Below, piece after piece: positions 13,601 through 24,771 of a DNA stretch of 64,000 nucleotides. The notes beneath the pieces were generated by a model, which ran no database searches, was not told where the DNA came from, and saw only the letters and a program-made list of their open reading frames with translations. Position 1 is the first letter of the stretch, and every line of letters begins with the position of its first letter. The translations under genes and the position numbers were made by a program. Origin of the DNA: Nemopilema nomurai (taxonomy: Eukaryota; Cnidaria; Scyphozoa; Rhizostomeae; Rhizostomatidae); assembly GCA_003864495.1 (NCBI GenBank), contig ML133503.1, forward strand, positions 1,550,001-1,614,000, read 5' to 3'.

Positions 13601-13945
13601 TTCAGCGAAGACGGGTCTGGTGACGTGCGATACCTTGACCGGCATGCTGTCGACTGCGGAACAAGTGCATTCGTCAGCGAGTTCAGAGTGGAGAGGAACC
13701 CCGCTGGAAACAAAGTTCGATACAACTACAAATGCTGTCAGCTAGCAGCAAAGTGGGCAGGCTTGTCACAGTGCTATACCGGGAATACTGCCTTCACCTA
13801 CGATGGCAATGGCAGGGTTTACTATCTGGACAGACAGACCGTTTCTTGTAACGCCGGCTATGCCCTCTCGTTCTTTCAGCTTCAGAGAAATACTAACGGC
13901 AACCAGTATCGATACATGTACCGTTGCTGTAAAGTCAATATCTAA
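10617..13945 (+). CDS. Secreted WSC-like/TSR protein with C-terminal Cys-Cys repeats (right paralogue)
   Basis: Six exons: 10617-10746, 11096-11340, 12005-12184, 12418-12588, 12827-12997 and 13392-13945, coding for about 483 residues after a missing phase-1 first exon. Exons 1-2 encode a WSC-like Cys-rich module (MIGCFQED... HYGGECFGRT... AEAVYQF). Exons 3-5 are TSRs; TSR1 has WLPW. The expected POFUT2 Ser/Thr is replaced in all three: CDKECG, CSRPCG and CNRQCG. The last exon encodes three tandem repeats of about 45-50 residues, each with a YLDR/FLDR motif, one Cys near the middle and a terminal RYxYxCC. I do not recognise this repeat as a named family. The intron after TSR1 uses a GC donor at 12185; phase requires it and no usable GT is near. 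The stop is TAA at 13943-13945. A secreted adhesion or matrix role is inferred. The signal-peptide exon was not found. Confidence 0.87.
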
Positions 13946-16505
13946 TATTTATGTGCAGCAGAATTCAAGCATTTAATCTAAAAGGTTCTATCAAAGTCAT
14001 TCTGTCAACGCAACCTGTCTTAGAGGGCGTGGTGCGAATTGCGTTCCTCTATTCCTTACCCTAAGTGCGAATGCTCTCTTTTGTCTTATGGCAATTAGAA
14101 TTCGATCTACAGCTTAGAAAAAACTGGTGCAAATATACTTTAATTGTTTATGTATACTGCCATACTTGACAATTTACCTTTTTTGTATACATTTAAAAAG
14201 GTTTTGGCTGGAGCAAACCCCAATATTACAAGACGCAGTAAGTAGAAATTCAAAAATTTTAGAAGAAAGAGCATCCGAACACAACAACCCATAACGAAAA
14301 CGTTTTCATAACATCTAAGGAACTTGCATGGATCCAGCAAATAGCCACCTTACTAAACCTTTCTACCTTCAGGTCTTCCTTAAGCGTTCTTTAAAAGGAA
14401 ATAGGCACAGATAACGAGGTCTCTTGATTACATCACAAAAGATTGCCACAATTTTATATCGAGCTCTGGTCAGTGAAAGTTATTCTTACAAAAAGCCCCT
14501 TCTGCTTGAAAGGGCCCCCTTCATGGCACATTAGACGCCGAAAATGTCCCTCTATTCTACAGGCACGTAGTGGCAAACCTGCTACTAGATTGGTCTGAAA
14601 ATGTTGCAAAAAAAGCTGCAAAAAAGCTGCAAAAGGCTTAAGAACTCTTCAGATTGATTCGTAGGAGATTGATATTGCTAAAGGATATCCAACTATAGTC
14701 TGAAAGGCATGAAAATTCATAGAAGAAAGGCCTGAATCTGCCATTGACATACTTGATCATATTGCACATTGTTGCAGGTGTATGTCATAGGCACCTAAAA
14801 ATGGAAAAAGCTCTTTACCTTGATCAAACGTGGATGCACCTGTTCAGCTCGAGCCTTCAGAGTTCCAACTTGGCAAAACGCAAGACCATATACATGCTCA
14901 CTTTGACTGATTTTCGCTCGACAAGGCATAGTCAACCGGAAGACAAAGCATAGATCTATCTTCCTGCCTAGAAACTGAGCTGTCGAGAGGAACACTGGCA
15001 GGCAAAAAGTCATGAGCAAGATGAAATTATTTGTTATGTCCAGACGAAAACAAATTCAAATGCACTTAAAAAGAGGCAAAACCTATATTTTATAACCTGG
15101 TCTTTAGCCAAGACTCCATATCTGCTTTCTCAAGGCAATGGGAACTCCGTAGGGCTACTTTTTGGTAATGAAACCAAATGGAGGTCCCGGGTATGTTACG
15201 AGGATAGCTGGTAAAAACTCCCTTACAGATTAGCAAAGCCTTTAGATTGTCACAAAATACGGATCGATCAGAAAATTGCTGAAGCTTGAAACTCAGCAGG
15301 ATTTGCAACAGCTTTTCGCCTCCGTTTCTTGGCAGTTGGAAAAGAAACCCTTCTAAATCATCATATCACTGTGTCGAACTTCCTTCAATAGGCCATGCAG
15401 TTGACGAATTGTGTGTGAATGAAAAAGTATTGTTCATTTACAAAGAGCAAATTTTCAACAGGCTTAAATGAGTTCCTTGATTAAAGCTGTAAAAAAAATT
15501 CACATGTAGCTATGACGCAACGATGTGTTTTCCTTGAGTTGGGTTGCTTCAATAATGTAAGCGTAACAAGGGCTACGGTTGTAGACTGTTATTGTTACAA
15601 ACACCAATTGACAGATGCTTATTATCAGAAACCAACAGAGAGTCACACAGCAGTGGGACAACACATTAGAAACGTGCACTAACGTGGTCAGAAGAAAACC
15701 TGTTTTGTCTTGATCCAGATTGTTCACGTAATCGTAGAGATTAAGACGGAAATCTTAGCAAAACGAAAGGAAATGAACTGCCAAGTTATACGAAATGTTG
15801 GTGGTTATAACTAGGCCTATCAGCCAATTCTCTGCTAGGCCTCAGGGCCTTTCGTAAATTGTTCCTTTGTGCAGCCAAATGTGACGTGCTTAGGCCTGAC
15901 TGGTTTAATGGGCACGACAAAGAAAACAAAATATCGAAATATAGCAACAGGGTGTTATCGAACTGAAATAAGAGAACTCTTCTCTGAAACAATGAAACAT
16001 CAATTGCGGAAACTGCTAAACTATAACTAGATGTTCCTTAAAAAGTAGAAGTAAATAAAAACACAAAGTGAATCGTACACAGAAGCATAAACGCGTTCAA
16101 CTCGAATACGGCATTGTTCAGCAGCTTGAACACGATGAAATTACGGAACAAGAAAAATGGCCTGCACCTAATGACCAGATACTGACACTTACAAATACAC
16201 CACACTGCTGAATAAGGAGGCACTGCTGAATAAGGAGGCACTGCTGAATAAGGAGGCACTGCTGAATAAGGAGGCACTGCTGAATAAGGAGGCACTGCTG
16301 AATAAGGCGCTGCTTCAGAATACACAATAAAACAAGACACATGGCACCTTACAAGTGTTATAATTAATCTACATATGTTAACGAGACTGCAATGATCTCT
16401 TGCTCACCAAGTGTGGTCCGTACTTTACAATATGAAAGTGGAACACTTGCGAAAACGACTACACAAGTGCGTGGTTCCTCGTACAGTGTTCGGTTGACGT
16501 GGTGA
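13946..16505. other. Intergenic, no gene recognised
   Basis: The stretch lies between the end of the plus-strand TSR gene and the end of the CK2 alpha gene (convergent). I see no coding exons. It contains the 18-bp minisatellite at 16203-16310, and otherwise AT-rich unique-looking sequence. Confidence 0.5.
16203..16310. repeat. 18-bp minisatellite, 6 copies
   Basis: Six head-to-tail copies of CACTGCTGAATAAGGAGG; only the last differs, at its final bases. Because 18 is divisible by 3, the array is open in several frames and creates spurious repetitive ORFs. Confidence 0.97.
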
Positions 16506-19500
16506 TTAGAGAGTTGGTGACGGGCCGTTGCTTAGCGACGCGTTATTCGATGCGGCAGACGCACTGCCGGACCTCGCGGATTCCTGACGCACCACTGGCA
16601 CTGCGAAGGAGAGACGAAAACAATAACAGGTAGAAAACTGGGAAAATGCACTGTAAAATTGCCATCGCATTTTCAAGTCAACAAACACAAGTGCTCCGTC
16701 ATTATCCATTGTGAGAACGCGTTCAAAACAATAGGATCTCCTACTTGCAACAGCCCATTTGCAACAGCCCATTTGCAACAGCCCATTTGCAACAGCCCAT
16801 TTGCAACAGCCTATCTTACAACCAGATCAACTAGCGCTATGATGGGTATGGTTCATTTTGCAGCAATGAAATCATAATTAATTACAAAAAAATAAGAAGA
16901 GAAGACCAGCGAATACATACTGAAATAAGGCTGGTCCATGGCTTCCCTTGCGGTCAGTCGTTCCTGTTCAATTAGAACAAATTAGAACAAATGTATTTAG
17001 GAGTTACTGGTGCCATAGAAGCAGTGTTGAAAACGAGAAGATTCAGACAAAAACATCCCGTGAGAAACTGCGCTTGAATGAATCGTAAAATTGAAACCAA
17101 CTGGATAGCGACATCATGTGAAAGGATACTTGGAGACCAAGGAAGTAAGAATAATTCTTAATCACATAGAACATCAACGTACCGCATGGTCGTACTTGAG
17201 AAGTTTGTCAATCAAATCAATTGCCTCTGGGCTGACTAAGTGCTGGTTTTCGCTATGAATAAACCTTTCCCATCTTTTCTTCGAATGCCTAAAACATAAT
17301 TCTTGCCATAAGTACCCATTGAAAAATAGCCACTAAAAGAACCCATTGAAAAATACCCATTGAAAAATACCCACTGAAAAATACCCACTGAAAAGCTTGA
17401 AACTGTCTTAAAAACAAATATCTATTCTTCACAAAAACATTCCGGAATGATGACCACTTCAATGCGTCTAGTTATTTAATAAATTTGACTATATTACAAA
17501 ACACAAATTTGTATATATAGTTTTATTCCAATAAATCCAGCAACCATCATGTAGACCTTGTCTGGTTCTGAGGCTTTGGTTCTGCTGACGTCTACACCAA
17601 AATTATTCAACGATCACCTTCTAGCTTTTAACATTGTTACGGTAACATGTAAGATCTGGAAATGGGTAAAAAAACAGGGGCGAAGGGAGACCACTTTTAC
17701 TGTGCACATGACAGAATCGAATGATTAAATAACTCGCTTGTCAATTACTTTAAATAAATTACTTTCAGTCAAGAACCAAAGGATAGCAATGGTGAAAAAG
17801 ATGAAATCGGAAACCAACCTTCCAAGTATGTCGTTGAACCTTGGGTCTAGCTCGATGTGGTACTTTTCCAGGTAGTCAAAGAGATCATCAGTGCCCAGCA
17901 CCTTGGCAATCCTTACCAACTGGGAGCCAAGAAAAAACAGTTACTACGGAGCACGTGGAACACGGAGCACGTGGAACACGAAGCACGTGGAACAGAAGAA
18001 CATTGCCCATAAGAAGGAGCTAATCAATATTTATTTGCCAATACAATATGCTCAATACACCGAGAATGTGTTTGCCAATGCATGAAAACTCGATGCCAAA
18101 TTATCAAGATCAGGTTTTGTAAAAGAACAAAAAAAATTACAGAAATTTTTTAGTCAAAGAAAACACTCACTTGGTCGTAATTGTCGTGTCCATGAAAAAA
18201 CGGCTCCTTTCTGAAAATCTGCAAAGAAATCACAATCTATAGTCAATTGAAAAATTCTTAACATCATTCCAATAATCCAAATCTTTGGTATTTTACTTCT
18301 TATGCAAAACGCGGATTAGTTCATATCCGCAGGAGGTAACATTTTGTACATTGCTTCTTTTCATCAAAGCGGTAAGTGATCTGCTCAAATTTTGTCTTCG
18401 ATATCTATTCCATTTATTTTTGCAATCACTCAACATACAAGGCTACTTTTCTAACTGGGATTCCTGGGGAATAGAACCTACATTATTCTCAAGACTGGAA
18501 ACACACCCATTCCCTTTAGCTGGATTGAACGTGAAAGAGGATGGATACCAAAATCCATTAAAAATAAAAACTTTACATGGTTTAGACATATTCATGACTC
18601 ACCATACTAGCAAACATGCATCCAAAGCTCCACAAATCCAAAGAGTAGTCATATTCCTGTAGGCATTAGGGGTATAATTATCCACAGATAAAAACACCAT
18701 ACAGAATGCAAAAAGCAATATAGAAGGCAGCTAGCATGAAGTTGAGGAAGATACTTATGGGACCAAAAACGATGTTCCAGGGTTTCTTAATAAACATCAG
18801 TGTAAGAGCATTTGGACAGTTTAAGGGTGTGGACAGTAAACTTGCAATGAGTTAATTTACTTGCAAACATGGATAGAAAAAATTTAAGGTAGTGCATGAA
18901 ACAATCTACATGTACATGACGAGGACAAACCTGGAAATCAACGAGCAGCTCTGGTCCCTTGAAATATCGCGATGCTACGCGTACGTTGTACTCTTGATTA
19001 GGGTGGTAGAATTCTGCTAGACCCCAATCGATCAGTCGTAGCTGCAAAAGAAAATTGACTCAAAACATGAAAAAATCTGACTCATCAAGGACAAACTGCT
19101 TGGTGAAATGCTTTCCTCATTTCAAAACTAGCAAAGCTTCAGGCCCTGTCTTGGCTGCTGGATAGAAAAACATACAGTAGAAGGCAGCCATTGAAAAAAT
19201 AAGTAAAAGCTGATATTGTTTCAACAGATAAGATTAAGACTATGAGGCCAAGTTGTATAGCAATAATTAGAATAAAATGTAATATTCTGCCAACTATCAA
19301 TTTCACAGATTTTGGTAAATTTACCACTGAAGTCTAGCATATATTATTGGTGGAGAGTTTTGATAATATAATATTAATATATTATTGCAATAATATCATA
19401 TAATACTATACAATAATCTTGGAGGATAATCACCTTCCGCTGATCATGGTCAATCATAACATTGTGTGGTTTGACATCTCTGTGCATGATACCCATACTG

Positions 19501-22500
19501 TTACAGTAGCAATCGTCAAACACTCAGAAGTCTAGCATTCATCATTGGTGGAGAGTTCAAATAATATAACATTAATATATTATTCTAATAATATTATACA
19601 ATATTCTTGGAGGATAATCACCTTCCGCTGATCATGGTCGATCATAACATTGTGTGGTTTGACATCTCTGTGCATGATACCCATACTGTGACAGTAGTCC
19701 AGGGCCTGAAACCAACACAAAGCACTATTGCATTCTGATCTAACTTCAAATATATATACAGACTAAACAAACAGCTGCAATACTGCTACACAAAACCCTC
19801 TGCCCTCCTTTATAGTTGATGCAAATATTCAGCATAAATGCACAAAGTTTACTCAAACCTTTCAAATATCATACACTCCTAATGCTATATAAAAATAAAT
19901 TCTACAAGGAAACTTCCAGGATAAAACTATAAAGCATACCTTCAGTAGCTCGTATAGATAGAACCTTATATCGAAGTCCGTAAAAGTTTGATAAAGTTGC
20001 TGAAAAGAGTACAAAATGGTTATTTGACACAAGGCAAACAATGCAGGATTTGACATTTTCATATAGATATAAAACTAAATTAAATTTAGTCACTAGCTTA
20101 AGCTACTGCTTTTCCTTACAAATAAGCTGGCAGAATACAATACATTACAATGAAAGAAAATGGTATTTCAAGGTAACAGCATAACTGGTGGAGACAGCTT
20201 TAGTCATGATATTACATCTAAACTACATCTGAAATAAAACTAAAAAAACAAGATATTTGAAAAGATGTGAAAACTTAAATGAGCATACCTTGAAATCTGT
20301 GTTGTTGACATATTCAAAAATCAAGGCAGGAGTCCTTGACTAAAACGAGAAATAAGCACATTATCTCCAGAGCCCTGAATTATCACTGAACTCTTTTGTT
20401 CCTTCAACATGAGACATAGCTGTTATATATCAATGTTAATCACATGTTCTTGATATAAATATTAATTTGAACTGCTTGATACTCACAACTGGATCCTTCA
20501 CAACATCCAGAAGGGTGATGATATTTGGTCCTCCACGTAAATTTTCAAGTATCTTGATTTCTCGCTTGATCTTCTTCTTTTTGACAGGCTTGAGAAAATT
20601 AACATAAAGTTTAAAATGTGTTTCTAAGTGTTGCACACACAAGATATTTCACCAGCACAGGCTCTGGTATGAGAGATGCCTAATCAAGGAGATTGATTGT
20701 TTGAGCACCTAGCTTATTACTTCATTACTACTTTCATTGACTTGTCACTCTCTTTTGAAATGTTATCAAAGTCTACTCAAATTCATTTCATTCAGATTCA
20801 AAGTGCCTATCTAAATCCAGGAGCAATCCAGTTTTGCTAATTTAGGACACACACAGCATATTAATTGTTTTTTAATGCTCATCTGGACAGCCTTTCAACA
20901 CCAGTTGCTTAGAGTGAACAATTTGGTTTCCAAGTGAGCTGGTTTTCAACTGGGAGTGGCAACTTAAGTTCTCTGAAAGTAAACACTCAACAATAAAATG
21001 TATATAATGGCTATACCAAAGAGTCAAATAGCCTTATTACTGCACTCTCAAAGATCAATGGATAAGAGCGGATGGCAATGACAAGATCACTGCGCCTCCT
21101 CAGCAATGAGTGGACAGGTGTTTCTTTGTAGGGACTAACATTAGCACACAGCATTGATATAAACAAAAAATAAATCATTAAATGAAGCTGTGCATTGTAC
21201 AAAATCAGTTGAAGAGAAGAGACTCTATGCTGATATAGCTGTGTTGCAAACACAAACTCAAAGATTGATCTAAGTAGAATGGTTCAGATATCCAAATATC
21301 CAGTTGCAGATCTTTTCATAAATCAGGAAGTAGATTATAGCCTATTAGTGGAAGACAAAATTAAATTTTTGGTAATCTAATGACAAAAAACAATGTTTCA
21401 ATCTAATGGATTGAAAAAAGCATCACAGAGAGTGCTTTTTAGATGGTTTTTTTAAAGATAAGCATAAAAATAACCACTTAGCTAGTCTTTCATCATAACA
21501 GTGACATATGCTTAAAAATAGTGTTTGTTAAAAGTGTCAAGATTGTCAATGTTAGTTATTCTTAACCAAGTCTATCTAGTTCTTTCAATTGGAATTGGAA
21601 TGAGAGTGAAACAAAGAATGTTACTAGATATCTCCAGACTACTCATATTCACCTTCAAGATCTTTATGACAGTTTTTTCATTGTTAACAACATTGATGCC
21701 CTCAAACACTTCACTATATTTGCCTCTTCCGAGCTTGCGAACAAGTTGATAATTATCTTGTTGTCTACAACATAAAAAGTTTATTGAAGATTGATCACAA
21801 TAAACAAAGTCGAATTGAATTGTGATCGAAAATTTCACTTAAGCCCTGCCAAATATTGAATATTAGTACAGATTTCTATGGGCATGCATAAAATCAGATT
21901 AATTGCTTCACTATATACATACATAAATGAGAAGCATAAGAGGATACTTCCATTTGGTAAAGTTTGTCACTTGATTCAAAATCTAGTTCATTATATACTT
22001 GATTTCTTCAGATACTTTATGGTTAAGGACATCAGAATATTCTTAAAGTTAAACCTTTTCAAAAACTCCTTTTGGGAAGATAGGACTAACATAGCACTTG
22101 GTCCTGTATGTATGACTTAACAATAAAAAAGGCCTTCAATGATAGTATAGAATATAATAATCAAACAAACAACTTTTTTCAGTTATATATACAAAAATAA
22201 TAAACATTATATAAGTACTGACCGTTAAAATTTCCAAAGAGCTCACGAAAAAGTAATATAACACTCATGAATCTAGGTTACAGTTACAAACAGATGAGAT
22301 TAAACATTTAAATCATTAAAAATAAGGCTTCATGGGCTATCAAATGTGAGGATAAAAACAAAACGAGCCTTTTTACATGGAAACTGGTAAGCCTCAAACT
22401 TTCAATGGGTCTTTTGTTCCATGGTTCAAGTTCCGTGCATATTTTTGTACAACATTTGATTATCACAGGAAATAACACTTTTCTGTTTCTTAATATAGTT

Positions 22501-23168
22501 TGCAAATTACTAGATAACATGAAATTAAAGTCAAAACTTAAGTGAAAGGCAACTAGGTTGGCACCTGAAGCTTGTGGAAAACATAAGCGATCATATTTCT
22601 GTAGGTATAGCTCTTTATGGTTTTGAATATTAAAAGTGCACTAAACTTGCCCCTATGCTAATTTCTGCATGAAAAATGCTGAAAAATACTTGTTAAACAG
22701 CTGTTGAAATGTTGATAAACAGTATTCTGCTACTGAGAACTACGGGAAAATGCCTTTTGGGTAAACTGTAATGAAACTGTTCAATTATTTGCTAGGGAAC
22801 AGAAGTAAAAACTTCTCTAGCTGATAAAGAGCCAGGACATTGTGGACAGATAAGACTACTTTGAGTTGATGGCCGGGCATCAATATAGAGCTTTCAATAA
22901 AGACTGATGAAATCGTTATGTATGGTGGATTCATATGACAATAGTGCTATGTGAATACCTATTTATATCACCAGGACAAGGTGGAAACAAATACAACCTG
23001 CGGAATAGGCCATAGTAACAGCAGTGCGTCAACAAAATTACCTACGAAATTTAGCCTGCTTCTCTTAACTTACCCCCATTCGATAACGTGAGCTTCATAG
23101 TCCCAATACTCTCTTGGTCTATGTGTATTAACTTCGGCGTAAACTCGAGCTTTGCTACCACTCGCCAT
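16506..23168 (-). CDS. CSNK2A: Casein kinase 2 catalytic subunit alpha
   Basis: Ser/Thr kinase catalytic subunit. Thirteen exons: 23168-23074, 21764-21653, 20588-20487, 20339-20289, 19999-19940, 19705-19622, 19041-18931, 18656-18603, 18218-18171, 17919-17819, 17288-17183, 16963-16921 and 16600-16506. The coding total is 1062 nt, 353 residues, in frame. Hallmarks are the glycine loop [11 protein letters not shown], the basic cluster [11 protein letters not shown], the catalytic loop [10 protein letters not shown], the DWG (not DFG) motif in [14 protein letters not shown], and [13 protein letters not shown]. All are diagnostic of CK2 alpha. CK2 is known to form a tetramer with two beta subunits and to act in nucleus and cytosol. 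The length is close to vertebrate alpha-prime (350), and the tail is short and Ser/Ala/Asn-rich. The ATG lies in [20 protein letters not shown], the normal N-terminus. The [12 protein letters not shown] segment differs slightly from the usual DMWSLGCMLASM. A degenerate copy of exon 6 lies in intron 6. Confidence 0.98.
16745..16814. repeat. 14-bp minisatellite, 5 copies
   Basis: Five copies of TTGCAACAGCCCAT, nearly perfect, in the last intron of the CK2 alpha gene. Confidence 0.95.
17310..17395. repeat. 15-bp minisatellite, about 5 copies
   Basis: Copies of AATACCCAYTGAAAA, the first ones degenerate. They lie in the CK2 alpha intron between exons 10 and 11, just upstream (in the transcript sense) of exon 11. 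Confidence 0.9.
17948..17995. repeat. 16-bp minisatellite with E-box in each unit, 3 copies
   Basis: Three copies of GGAGCACGTGGAACAC (the last with small changes), each containing CACGTG. The array lies in the intron just upstream of CK2 alpha exon 10. CACGTG is the known E-box core for MYC/USF-type factors; regulatory use here is speculation. Confidence 0.9.
19331..19705 (-). repeat. Tandem duplication covering the CK2 alpha catalytic-loop exon
   Basis: Two head-to-tail copies start with the same AGTCTAGCAT word, at 19331 and 19529, giving a unit of about 198 bp. Each copy includes the same AT-rich flank and the exon encoding [19 protein letters not shown]. The copy at 19529-19705 contains the functional exon 6 (19705-19622). 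The copy at 19331-19528 contains a pseudo-exon at about 19508-19434 whose 5' part and acceptor are altered. Confidence 0.93.
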
Positions 23169-24771
23169 TTTCCTTACCACTACTTTCTTCTCTATCTGTT
23201 GAGACAACAAGCCAGACTTTGTTGAACGGAGCAGCCAGTTACAAACGCGAGGAGATACGCTCAGCAAAGCCTTAGCATGGGGAAAAAATAAATGAAAACC
23301 ATGAAAAATATGAATAGCAAAAAACTAGCGCAAAGACGTATAATGCACTTAAATGTAAACGTCATTGAAAAAGAACCTTATTAGTCGCGTCCGAGAATTC
23401 TTGGGCTAGGCCACTCAAAGGACCTCTCCCAATTATATTATATCAAGGATTATTAGCGATTCTTAGTTGCTGACTTACTTTGGATTCCAGAAAGGTTTTC
23501 TTGAACTTCTCAGGCTCTCATTATTCTCCTGAATGCTTAGAGTAATATCCCTAGTTCCACCGCTTGAAGAGTAAGTGCGGCCACTCTACCGCCTCACTGC
23601 TGGATTGAGTGACAAGGCCATAAATCGGAATTGCGATGTTTGAAATATTCGCGTGCACGGCCTCGGATACACGCGGTTTCTCAGAGTCAGAACAAACCCA
23701 CATTATGTGACATCGTCACCGTAGATAATACCCATTTTTGCAGAAGACAGGCTCCAAGTGTTGCAAATTCCCCATTGAAAGGAACCTATCATCAGACACT
23801 CAAATAAACTTTCAGTCTGTAGGAGGCAATCTAAGTGAGCTTTGCGAAGGATGCAGAAAAGTCGATTATTGTGTCCAATTAAATGAATTTTATATGGAAG
23901 CATTCTCAGAGATTCCAGTCTAAAGTTAAGGCAATATTTAAACATAAAACAATTTTTCATCACGCTAGACTGTTGAAACTGTATAAGAGTGCTACCAGTT
24001 GGGCTTTTGTTGAACACAACATTGTAAAAACGGTTTCGCTGCTGATGCAAGGACATATATCTCGAGCAAAACAATATCCTGATATTGAAAAATGTTGGCT
24101 TTGGCCTCTAAGATAACCACGAACTACACCTGGGAATATTTTTTATAGTAAAACCAGAACAACATGGCAAATTAACTTGGATAACGCCATTGTCGCATAG
24201 TGCAACACCAGCGAGACATGTGACGAGGGAAGAGCAGACATGTGACACAAGAAAAACGTTGTTACAACCCATGAATCGAATTGTTTGTGCTTTAATGATA
24301 CTATTTACAGTTTAACAGAAAAGACCAACAAATTGAACCTCTGTCTCTCTTGGTAGTTTGAATATACAGCAGTCTAATTAGAATTGTAGGATGTATTGCG
24401 ATGTGACACGCCTATGATTTGTCACATCAAAGAATACAAGTATAAATTCCAGCATGTGCTCTGAAAAACTAATATCGTGATTTTAATGTAAAACACCAAA
24501 ATCGGTGGATACCCAGGAAAATTAATTAAATTTGTGGAGAGGAATCTAACTGGCAGATCATGAAGTATACACAAGGTGAAGAACATGGCATGAATGGAAT
24601 CCCACCGGAATTGAAAAATGTTTGTCAAACGAGTTAGGGACAGTCAGCGAATATGAGTTGGTATGTGTTTCATTGTGACTGCCTTGTTGATTGTTCCCCT
24701 GTGGTGTTTGCGAACCACCATGGCCGTCTTGACTGAATTTGTTAGTAACTGCGCATCGATGTCTCCTTCGA
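23169..24771. other. Intergenic between CSNK2A and ARL2BP
   Basis: This spacer must hold the promoter of the CK2 alpha gene, just above 23168, and the 3' UTR of ARL2BP, just below 24772. I see no further coding exons or recognisable elements. Confidence 0.5.

Noticed and set aside
16203..16310. CRISPR-like regular repeat
   Set aside because: Units are directly head to tail with no unique spacers, in a eukaryotic context; it is a minisatellite.
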